Source: Aureococcus anophagefferens (lineage: Eukaryota > Sar > Pelagophyceae > Pelagomonadales > Pelagomonadaceae). Taken from it: DNA of 64,000 bases. Shown in pieces: positions 8,411 through 16,312 of this stretch. The stretch covers positions 1,790,487 to 1,854,486 of the forward strand of contig NW_008705565.1 in assembly GCF_000186865.1 (NCBI RefSeq), given 5' to 3'. The stretch's first letter is position 1. Every line of letters starts with the position of its first letter. Both the position numbers and the translations under genes were made by a program. The notes beneath the pieces are model-generated. The model saw nothing but the letters and a program-made list of their open reading frames with translations. It was not told where the DNA came from and searched no databases.

Positions 8411-11207
8411 CTAGACGTCGACGGCGGCGGCGCCCGCGCCGCGCCGCTGCTCGAGGTCGTCCTCGATGGCGGCCGTCTCGAGCGCGGGCCGCACGAGCGT
8501 CACGCGGCGCTTGTGGCGGCCGTCGCCGAGGAGCGCCGCGAGCAGCGCGGGGTTGGCCGGGAAGTTGCCGTTGACGCCGACGACGCGGTCGCCGTCGCGG
8601 ATCGTCGACGACCCGTAGGCGAGCTGGACCGTCGGCACGGTGTGCGCGGAGCAGCCGGCGACGACGAGCGACGCCGCGTAGCGCACGCGGCCGAAGTCGA
8701 CGGGCTCGCCGGCGTAGCAGCGGAGGCCGAGCTTCGGCGTGACGCCGCGCCGCGCCTTCTCGGAGACCGTGATCTCGTAGCGGTGGCCGTCGGCGCAGGA
8801 GTGCGTCGCGCGGAACTTGGCCGACTCGTCCCGGCGCATGCGGCGCGCCGCCGGCGGCGCCGTGCGCAGCTGCTCGAGCGTCCGGACCGTCGCGGTCTCT
8901 TCTTTGACCGGGCTCCCGTCGGACTCCCCGTCGGACGCCGCGTCGGAGCCGGCCTCGGAGTCGTCGCGGGCGGCGGTCGCGCCGCCGGGCGCCGCGGGCC
9001 CGTCGGCGCGCGCGTCGCCGCGCCGGGCCCGGGCCTCGCGCGCGCGCGCCTCCCCGCGCTGCGCCTGCGCGTCCCGGAGGATGGCCTCGCGCCGCGCGTC
9101 GACCATCATCTTCTGCGACGAGTTGAAGGACACGGGGCCCGGCTCGTACATGCGCCCCGCGGCGAGGCGCGGGTCCGCCTGGCCCTTCTTGCCGTGCTCG
9201 CCGCCGTAGAGCTGGCGCAGCAGCGCGCGGCGCAGGTGCGTCGCGTCCTGGCGCGCGCCCGACGGCCCGGCCTCGTCGCCGCTCGACGCGCCCGTCGCGT
9301 CGCCGTCCGTCTCCGCGCCGTCGGCGGCCCGCGACCGCCCGAAGGCCCGGCGGAGCCGCGCGGCGACGCCGCCGCCGCCGGAGTCCGTGAGCTCCTGGGT
9401 CAGGCTCTTCCGCGCCGCGACGGACGCCGCGGCGCCCTGGAGCTTCGCGGCCGTCGCCGCGGCCTTGCCGCCGCGCGAGAGCGCGAAGGCGACGAGCCGG
9501 GCCTCGTTGTCGCCGTCGAACTCGAAGTCGCCGGACTCGGTGTTGCGCCAGCCCCGGACGCCCACGTGGCCGTAGAGGTCGCGGGTCTGCGCCGAGAAGT
9601 AGGAGATGAGCTCGGACGTGGGCATGGGCTCGGGCCGCGGCGCTTGGGCGTCGTCGCGGCGCCGCGGCCGGTCGACGCGGCGCCACCGGTCGCCGTCGAA
9701 GACGCAGCGCTGGAGCACGAAGCGCTCCTTGGACCGCGTGGCGCCGTCGGCGTCGAAGCGGCCCGCGAAGAAGTCGCCGTAGCTCAGGACGACGGTCTCG
9801 GACCACCACGCGGCGCCGCGGCGCTCGCCGCCCGGCGCGACGTGCTCGTAGACGACCTTGAGCGGCAGGTGCTGGGGCTTCGCCGCCGGCGGCAGCGGGG
9901 CCGGCAGGAGGCAGCCCGGCGGGAGGCGGCCCGGCAGGTGGCGGTCCCGCGCGGGCGGCCGGCCCGGGCCCCCGGCCGCGCCGGCGTCCGCGGGCCGCGC
10001 GCCGCCGTCGGCGCCCGTCCAGTCCGGGTCGAGGAGCGCGACCTGCTCCCAGCGGTCGAAGACGGAGCGGCCGACGCGGCCGTAGGCGCCCCGGGCGTCG
10101 AAGAAGAAGGCGTCCTCGGACTCGAGCTCGTCCAAAAGCCGCGAGAAGTTGCGGTAGAAGCGGTCGCAGCGGCTCTTGCCGTCGTCGGCGACGTCGACGG
10201 ACGCGCCGTGGTCGAAGGCGACGTCGATGGACGACCGCCGGCCGCGGGCGTCCCGGAGCCAGAGGCTCAGGTGCTTCTCGGGCGCGAGCTGCGTGATGAG
10301 GTCTCTTAGGAACTCCGACGCGTAGCCCTGGGTGACGCGGTAGACGTCCTTGAGCCGGTGCTTCCGCGTGCGGCGGCCCACGGTCGTCGTGAGGAAGTGG
10401 CGCGACTTGTCGACGCGCAGCGCCGCGCGCGCCGTGCGCTTCTTCTCGTGGTCCCAGAGGAGCACGGCCTCTCCCTCCTTGGACGTCAGCGCCGCGCGGA
10501 AGTCCTCGAACGCGCGCCACTTCTTCGCCGCCGCCTCGGCGGCGACGGCGCGCGCCTTGAAGGCCGCGCGGCCCCGGTGCCGCCGCCAGGCGCGCTGGAT
10601 CTTGTCGATCTCCCGCTCCATGATCGCCTGTGTGGAAATCAACCACTGGTTTGGGGGGTCCCCACCAAACTTCAGAACTCTCTAGCTCCGTCAAATCGAT
10701 GTCGATTCGGCTGATTTTTGGACGAATCGATCGCTCTCGTCGAGTTCTCGAAGCACAGCGAAAGATTCTGGTCGAAACCGTTCGATTACGCTCACATTGA
10801 AGTCGGGTTGAAGATTTGGAATCCACACAGATGATCGCGAGGTCGCCCGCGACGAGCGCCTTCGCCGCGCGCCGCTTCGCGAGGAAGATGCGCACGCGCT
10901 TCAGCAGGAGCTCGGCCGCCCAGTACTCGTCCACGTCCATGTAGTTGGGCCGCAGCGACGCCGCGATGTTGTAGTTCGTCCAGTGGGCGCGCGCCGCGCC
11001 CGGGTCCTCGGCGGACGACGCGAAGTAGACGCCGCCGCCCTCGAACGTCGGCGCGAACTCCCCGCCGGCCGCGCCCTCGAAGAGCGCGGCGAGCTCGGCC
11101 TTGCGCGCCTGCTCGTCGCTCAGGGTGACCCGGGGGTTGTATTCTTTCTCGGGCGTGGAGAGATCGTCGTCGTCGACGTCGTCGGTGTCGCCGCAGAGCT
11201 TGAACAT
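8411..11207 (-). CDS. IQ-motif protein with C-terminal PDZ-like domain, interrupted by an introner
   Basis: Inferred spliced CDS is complement of 10839-11207 joined to 8411-10627, in frame, 861 residues. Exon 1 begins MFKLCGDTDDVDDDDLS and ends GDL; exon 2 begins AIMEREIDKIQRAWRRHRG, an IQ calmodulin-binding motif. The central region is basic and disordered, with WW-containing and YGDFF segments not assignable to a family. The C-terminus (~last 100 residues) carries RDGDRVVGVNG and RRVTLVRP, which fit the second half of a PDZ domain. Role unknown; calmodulin-regulated scaffold is inference. The 211-nt intron begins with GC from an 8-bp target-site duplication and ends CACACAG inside the introner terminus. 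A GTGGAT donor four bases into the element would also keep frame and add four residues. Confidence 0.72.
10620..10838. repeat. 8-bp target-site duplication flanking introner A
   Basis: ATGATCGC occurs at 10620-10627 and again at 10831-10838, immediately outside the inverted-repeat ends. On the transcript strand it reads GCGATCAT. Splicing from GC of the first copy to the AG of the element end removes exactly the element plus one copy and restores the original reading frame. Confidence 0.85.
10628..10830 (+). mobile_element. Introner (intron-forming transposon) copy A
   Basis: A 203-bp AT-richer element with perfect 9-bp terminal inverted repeats (CTGTGTGGA at 10628, TCCACACAG at 10822-10830). 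The similarity continues inward (AATC..AACC against GGTTGAAGATT). It is flanked by a perfect 8-bp direct repeat ATGATCGC. The core TTCGGCTGATTTTTGGACGA at 10706-10725 is shared (19 of 20) with copy B near 39225. It forms the intron of the minus-strand IQ/PDZ gene and is in the opposite orientation to that gene's transcript compared with copy B. Introners with inverted ends and 8-bp duplications have been described in Aureococcus and Micromonas. Confidence 0.85.
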
Positions 11208-11459
11208 CCTCGTCGTCAAAGAGCGGGGGGGGTGGTCGGGGGCTTGATGCCGGGTCGAGGAGACGGTTTTGAGCCGTGCGACCGGACCCCACGCCGGTCG
11301 CCGTCGTCGGGGAGCGGGGACGACCTGGTAGAAACTCTCCACAAGCGAAATGCGTCGCATCAACACCACTTCACAACCTCTTCAAGCTAGGCAGCCTTTC
11401 GAGCCGCGCCGGACCGCCGGGCAGCACCTCGACGCGCTGCGCCGCGCCGCAGCGGCACG
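11208..11459. promoter_or_regulatory. Divergent intergenic region between IQ/PDZ and Cys-rich genes
   Basis: 252 bp between two divergent start codons. It contains TTGAGC and CACTTCACAACCTCTTCAAG near 11367-11390 and no recognised core promoter element. Regulatory function is inferred only from position. Confidence 0.3.
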
Positions 11460-11926
11460 ATGGTCGGCCGCTGGGGCTGCATCGTCGCGGCACTCGTCGC
11501 CATCGCAGCCGCGAAGCCGAATCGCGACTGCGAGTTCGACTGCCATGGAGGCAAGTGCGTCTACGAGGGCTGCGAGGACGTGACGTGCCGGGGAGGCGCC
11601 TGCGAGTTCCTCGCGTGCACGCGACCGACGTGCGACGGTGCGCGCGCGGCGCGCGCGGCGGCGGGGTTCGTACGCGGCGTCGAGGCCGACCGCTCGCAGG
11701 CGGCGCGTGCGTCTTTCGACGGAGCGTCGACCCGCAGTGCAAGGGCGGCGGGTCCCGGGCCGGCGTCCGGCGCGCCGACCGCGCCCCGCGTCGCGACGCG
11801 CGGCCGCGCAGGTGCCAGTTCTTCGACCAGGCGTCGACGCTCGGCCCGGGCTACTGCGACGGCGGCAACTGCGTCGTCCAGGGCCGCAAGTGGCCGTCGA
11901 AGCTGTCGAACATGCTCTCCTACTGA
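11460..11926 (+). CDS. Small secreted Cys-rich protein with CxGGxC repeats, three exons
   Basis: Inferred CDS joins 11460-11637, 11700-11751 and 11812-11926 (345 nt, 114 residues), with two GT-AG introns of 62 and 60 nt. The N-terminus MVGRWGCIVAALVAIAAAK is a signal peptide. The mature part repeats the pattern C-x-G-G-x-C followed by an aromatic or Val: CHGGKCVY, CRGGACEF, CDGGACVF, CKGGGCQF, CDGGNCVV. Joining the exons creates the third and fourth repeats exactly, which supports the splice sites. Each intron splits the same part of the motif. Disulfide-bonded extracellular or defence-like function is possible; no family is recognised. It ends PSKLSNMLSY. Confidence 0.75.
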
Positions 11927-12100
11927 GCCGGCGCGTGTTCTAGAGGTCGCGGCGCGCGGCGCCCCTGAGTCCCAGGCCGCGTCGCGTCGCGTAGCTCTCG
12001 AGCATCTTAATACTCGCGTAGCCTCGCGCGCGCGCGGGCGCCGTCCCCGGCCCGGCCGCGCGGTCTCTTCTTTCTTGCGCGTCGTCAGGCCCGCCGCTCC

Positions 12101-12819
12101 CTAGGCGGCCTTGGCCTTCTCCGCGGCGGCCATGTCCTGGTACTTGACCTTGGCGCCGTCGGAGAGCTCCCGCCACTCCTCGCCGAGCTTCGTCATCACC
12201 GCGGTGTACTTGAAGCCGGGCCCGAGGGACGCCTTGAGCGTCTCGGTCAGGGCCGGCCGCCGCTCCTGGCAGAAGAGCATGTAGGCCGACAGGGGCCGCT
12301 TGGGCTTGGAGGCCTTCTTCTGCTTCGGCGTGAGGATGCCGGCCGCGGCGAGCGCGGCGTCGTAGCGCTCCTTGTCCGCGGCCGCGCGCGCCTTGTAGGA
12401 GTCGACGGTGGCCGCGTCGAGGGCGCGCCAGAGCTCGCCGAGCTTCGTCATGACCTTGGTCTGCTTGAACGCCGCGCCCTCGGCCGCCTTGACGGACGCG
12501 GTCACCGCCGCGCGCTCGTCGCCGCAGAAGTGCATGTAGGCGCTCAGCGCCGCCTTGATGGGCTCGCCTGCGGGGGCGCGCGCGTCGCCGCGGCGCGGCG
12601 CGGGGGCGGCGGCGGGCGCGACGAGGCGCGCGGCCTCGGAAGCGGCAACAGTCGCGGGAAATCTTGGCGCCGGCGCGCGCCGTTCGCGTCGACATACTTG
12701 GCGCGCAGCGCGCTATCCAATCGCGGGGCCGCGGGCGCGGTCGCGGGGCACGCCTGGAACGCGAGCGTCGTCGTCGCCGCCAAGGAAAGAGCCACGGCGA
12801 GTCGGAGCGCAGGCATCAT
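12101..12819 (-). CDS. Tandem HMG-box protein with plastid-type leader
   Basis: Inferred CDS is complement of 12681-12819 joined to 12101-12567 (606 nt, 201 residues). Exon 1 starts [21 protein letters not shown]: a signal peptide followed by Phe at the predicted cleavage site, which resembles the ASAFAP-type leader of stramenopile plastid proteins. Joining at GAACG/GCGCG...CCGCAG/GCGAG gives [18 protein letters not shown], the start of HMG box 1; box 2 begins [18 protein letters not shown]. Both boxes carry the expected LGE(L/E)WR segment. HMG boxes bend DNA; a role in plastid or mitochondrial nucleoid packaging is inferred from the leader. The 113-nt intron has a GC donor; the nearby GTATGT would shift the frame. 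Confidence 0.78.
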
Positions 12820-13000
12820 GCTCTCGCCTTCTCTTCCGCGGCGAGCCGCTCGAGCGTGCACGGCGCCCCTCGTCTCGCCGCGGACGCCGTCCGGAGCCCG
12901 CGCTTCTCAAACCCGAGTCGCCCGCAGTCCGGCGCCACGCTCAACTTCAGTTTCACTCGGTTAGTCGGCGGAGAACTCTCGGCGGGTCGCGGCGCGGCGC

Positions 13001-13718
13001 CTAGTCCATGCGGCCCTTGAGCTGCTTGGACGTGACGCCCTGGGGCGTGAGGACGTGGACCGTCGCGCCCCAGCCGGAGAGCGCGTCGCGGTCGACGGAG
13101 GCGAGGAGGCACTGGGAGATGGTCTCGAAGAGCTCGTCGGGCCCCATGTCCGGGCGCCACATCGACTCGCACATGCCGTTGAGGTTGGGCGTGCAGGTGC
13201 CGCTGACGACGTAGTCGTCCGTGTAGACCGGCGCGCCGATGAGGTCCATGCCGCAGAGGAAGGGCGAGCCGTCGTCCTTCAGGCCCGCGACGACGGGCTC
13301 GACGAAGTACGGCCCGAACCGCTTCTCGTAGAGCATGTGCGACAGGAGCGCCGCGAAGGCCTCGGGTTTCATCACGCGCTCCTCCCGCAGCTCGTAGAGC
13401 GCGAGCCTGCGGGGCGGGGGGGCGTCGGGGGGGGAGGGCGCGCGCGCGGGGTCCGCGGAAGGGCGCGCGTCGCTTCGTCGAGCCCGTCGCGCTGGACGCC
13501 GGTTCGCGCTTGAATTTCAGCGTGTTCCGCAGCGTCTGCACGTCCGTCGCCAGGCCCGCGAGGCCGACGAAGAGCCGGTCGCTCTGCTTGAACACCTTTT
13601 GGAAATCGCAGGACACGGTCTGCTGGCTCAAACCAAAGCGCGTGTCGCTCGCGATGGCGACGCAGTTTTTGCCGGCCATACAGACGATCGCCGCGCCGTT
13701 GTGCTGGAGGATCGACAT
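13001..13718 (-). CDS. PSMB3: 20S proteasome subunit beta type-3
   Basis: Inferred CDS is complement of 13510-13718 joined to 13001-13406 (615 nt, 204 residues, matching the ~205 residues of the family). Exon 1 is [19 protein letters not shown] to TLRNTLKF; exon 2 continues [21 protein letters not shown] text, [23 protein letters not shown] and GRMD at the C-terminus, all typical of beta-3. Beta-3 is a non-catalytic subunit of the inner ring. The join TTCAA/GCGCG...CCGCAG/GCTCG yields KFKLALYEL, exactly the conserved sequence, so the 103-nt intron must start with GC; no GT near the boundary would keep the frame. Confidence 0.95.
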
Positions 13719-13799
13719 GGTGTCGGGGGCCGGGGTGCGACGCGCGCGGGCCTCTTCCTCGCGTCGACGCGGGCTCGCGGTCGCGGCGCGGCTCTACTA

Positions 13800-14234
13800 C
13801 GGCTCGGACACTGGCTCCGCCAGCTCCGCCTTCGCAGGCCGGTCACGGACGGCTCGAGCTCGGGCGCGACGCGGCTCCTCGAGGACCTGAGGCCGGCCGC
13901 GCGCGGCTCGAGCCCGGAGTACTTCACGGCGCTGACGACGGAGGCGAGCCGCCTCTTCTTCCTCGCGACGACGTCGGACCTCGGCGACGCGCGGGGCTCG
14001 TCGCTCGAGGCGCCCGTCACGCGGCGGCTCTTCGAGTCGGACGGTACGCGCCACGGCACGCGCGTCTACGACCAGACCGAGGCGCTGTTCTACGTGGACG
14101 ACGAGGTCTTGGACGCGGCCTGGCCCCGGTCCCTGGCGCCGCTGGGCGCCGCGCTCTACTACCCCGCGCGCCGCGGGTCCGGCGACGCGTCGAAGACCGA
14201 GCAGGGCACGCCGTGGTGCGGCACGCGCGGGTAG
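13800..14234 (+). pseudogene. Fragment of an ELWxxDGT-repeat protein
   Basis: The frame from about 13838 to the TAG at 14232 reads VTDGSSSGATRLLEDLRP, then SRLFFLATTSDLG, then RRLFESDGTRHGTRVYDQ. This matches two units of the ELWxxDGTxxGTxxV repeat, a bacterial-type beta-propeller-like repeat common in extracellular proteins. An upstream piece in another frame ([17 protein letters not shown], ending at a possible CAG acceptor) may be a preceding exon or decayed unit. No plausible start or signal peptide is seen, and the upstream side runs into PSMB3. It is treated as a gene remnant. Confidence 0.55.
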
Positions 14235-14660
14235 AGCCGCTCGACGTCGACCTCGCCGGCGACGGAGATGGGCCGCGGGATGCCCGCGACCTGGAGCGCG
14301 GGCGCCGCGGACAGCGTCGCGGACGCGGTGCCGTAGCCCGCCGCGTTGATGGGCAGGACCCGCACGTAGTACGTCGTACTCGTCGTGAGCTCGTCGCTGG
14401 TGTAGGACATGGCCACGGACGCGTCGACGTCGACGGTGCCCTTGTGGGGCGACGCGGAGAGCGAGTTGAAGCTCGACGACGTGTCCCAGTCGACGCGGTG
14501 CGACGACACGTCGTCGCCGCCGCCGTCGGCGGGGTACGCGTAGCCGATCGTGAACTTGGACTCGGACGTGATGCCGAGCTCCACGTCGCTGGGCGCGCCG
14601 CTCTCCTCGTAGGGCGCGGCGCTCGACGGCGCCGTCGACTGGGGCGTGCCGTAGCCCTTG
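14159..14660 (-). pseudogene. Fragment with a fibronectin type III-like domain
   Basis: The minus-strand frame reads LGKGYGTPQSTAPSSAAPYE, then DVELGITSESKFTIGYAYPA, YYVRVLPINAAGYGTAS and ends RLYPRVPHHGV...PRRAG with a stop at 14159. Spacing and the Y-x-V-R-V...N-x-x-G-x-G pattern fit an FN3 domain. It is preceded by material in another frame starting near 14772 (MASDTLLRGYLPG), so a frameshift or unseen intron is required. The last 75 bp overlap the opposite-strand ELWxxDGT fragment. Such modules are normally tandem in large adhesion proteins; this looks like a remnant. Confidence 0.5.
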
Positions 14661-15423
14661 CCGAGGCAGCCCAGCCCTCGGCGCCGATGTCGACGGCGCC
14701 AGCGAGCGTCGCGACGTCGTCGGCGCCCGCGGCGCCAGGCAAGTACCCGCGCAGCAGAGTATCCGAGGCCAACGAATCGGACCCGGCTGACCCGCGCGCA
14801 GGTTTCTTGAGCGGCTCATGGGCTGCTCGTACGATGCGAGCGATTCAACATTACTTTTTGCTTTGTTTAACAAAGACAGTAACGTTCATGCTTCCCCTGT
14901 CCAGAATGGCTGCCCGTCTTCTCGCAGAGACCTTGCACGTCGTGGACGTGCCGCGGCCGCCGCGGACTCGCGCGACCTTGGCGGCCGCCTTCGACGCGCC
15001 GCGGAAGATGCGCGCCTCGTCCGCGGCCGCGTGAAGCTGAACGTCGTGCCCGACGGGTCGAGCAGCGATGCAGCGATTCGACACGCTTCGACACCGTCGC
15101 GCCGCTTCGACGGCGGCTCGGCGGCTCCCAGCTCGCACCGGCGGCGCCCGGCGCGCGGTCGGTCGGCTCGGCGCGCGGTCGTCTCGCCGTCGAAATCGAG
15201 GCTCTCGATGCGACGATCCACCGGCGGCGCGCGGCGGCCGCCCGCGCCCACCGCGACGCCTCCTGCTCCCCGTCACCGACGTCGCCGAGGAGCACGACCG
15301 CATCATCGACAGCGGCGGCTTCGCCGGGCGGGGCGCCGTCAGCTCCGACATCGTGCCCTCTGCCCGCCGCCGGCGCGTCTTCCGCGCGCGCTCCTGGTCT
15401 ACGCGCACCGCCGCGTCGACTGC
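14235..15423. other. Mostly uninterpretable stretch with gene fragments
   Basis: Apart from the FN3 fragment on the minus strand, no intact gene is seen. 14815-14900 is AT-richer (TTCAACATTACTTTTTGCTT). A coil-like segment in one plus frame near 15185-15270 (AVEIEALDATIHRRRAAAA) may be an old exon. Long ORFs here are unconvincing because they are Arg/Ala-rich frame shadows. Confidence 0.4.
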
Positions 15424-15720
15424 ATGTCCGTCATCGAGATCGACGTCGACGGCAATAGCAACGTTGGCACGCTGTCGGCGGCCTCCAGCGACGACACGAT
15501 CGCGTGGTACGCGAACGTCGGGCCCCAGTCCGTCGCCGAGTGCGTCCGCGAAAGGCGCGTGCCGCCTTCGCGAGATCGAGTTCGTCTTCGCGATGCTGGA
15601 CACGGCGACGTCGACGCGCTCTGGCTGTATGCTCTTGCGACGTGTCGCGACCGCGTGGTACCAGAGCGACGGCTCGCGGCTCCGGACGGAGCGCGTCAGC
15701 GCCGCGACGTCCGCGAACCG
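15424..15720 (+). pseudogene. Fragments of VCBS/FG-GAP-type propeller repeats, frameshifted
   Basis: From 15424 one frame reads MSVIEIDVDGNSNVGTLSAA then SSDDTIAWYANVGPQSVAE, matching the D-V-D-G...L-S-A-S...D-D-T-I-A-W-Y-x-N unit of VCBS/FG-GAP repeats. Around 15597-15640 the same frame gives DAGHGDVDALWLYALAT, but the matching W-Y segment (VATAWYQSDGSRLR) is in a different frame. At least one frameshift therefore separates parts of one unit. No complete gene can be built on this strand, so it is called a decayed copy. Confidence 0.6.
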
Positions 15721-15937
15721 CGCGGTCGCCGCGCCACCTTGCTGGGACAACTTCCGTGGAGTGCGACGTCGCGATCGCCCAGGACTCCTAGCGAGCCCGC
15801 GCCTAAGAGTCGGCCTCGCCCTCGGAGTCGGGGGTGGCCGTGTCGCAGGTGTCGGAGTTGGCGTCCTCACAAATTCCACAGGGCAGCACCCAGGGCACTG
15901 ATTTTTTGGCCACATTGCCTCAAAGCTCTCGGCGAGC

Positions 15938-16216
15938 ATGGCCACAGGGCGTCGCCCGCGGAAGAAGCAGAGCCGCCAGAAGGGCACCTCTGACACTCAT
16001 GAAGCGGCGTGGCAGTATCTGCTCGCGGGCGTCGGCGTCGGCGTGAATCATTTGACTCTCGACCTGAAAAATGGTCGAGAGATCATCGAAATGATTCACA
16101 ATGACCCGGCGCTTCGGCGGCGCCTCTGCGACGAGAACCCGCGCTTCGCGCGCCTTCTCCAGCTCTCGCTCGAGAAGGGCGCGCGGGGCATGATCGCCAT
16201 AGACCCGGAAGAGTAG
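15938..16216 (+). CDS. Small hypothetical protein or 5' exon of the next gene
   Basis: 92 codons from ATG 15938 (MATGRRPRKKQSRQKG) ending in TAG 16214-16216. It is basic at the start and helical after (GREIIEMIHNDPALRRRLCD), a pattern loosely like STI1/XPC-binding helices. The next ORF begins in the same frame with no further stop after this TAG. A GC-AG intron from 16183 (GC/GCGGGG) to 16287 (CGTAG/G), 105 nt long, would remove the stop and join both ORFs in frame. I cannot choose between a separate small gene and a first exon. Confidence 0.45.
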   Translation: MATGRRPRKKQSRQKGTSDTHEAAWQYLLAGVGVGVNHLTLDLKNGREIIEMIHNDPALRRRLCDENPRFARLLQLSLEKGARGMIAIDPEE

Positions 16217-16312
16217 GATCCAGAGTCCCGTCGCGGGCGTCGCGCGGCGTCGGGAGACGACGCGCCCGACGCGCCCCGCGATCGTAGGTACGGCGAGGTG
16301 GTCGACGCGGCC

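Noticed and set aside
12701..12712. GTATGT as donor in the HMG gene
   Set aside because: Strong match to a consensus donor but it shifts the frame of HMG box 1; the GC donor restores it.
14818..15993. 391-codon plus ORF covering the VCBS fragment as an intact gene
   Set aside because: Only a ~40-codon part matches a repeat; the rest is Arg/Pro-rich frame shadow and the matching W-Y segment is in another frame.
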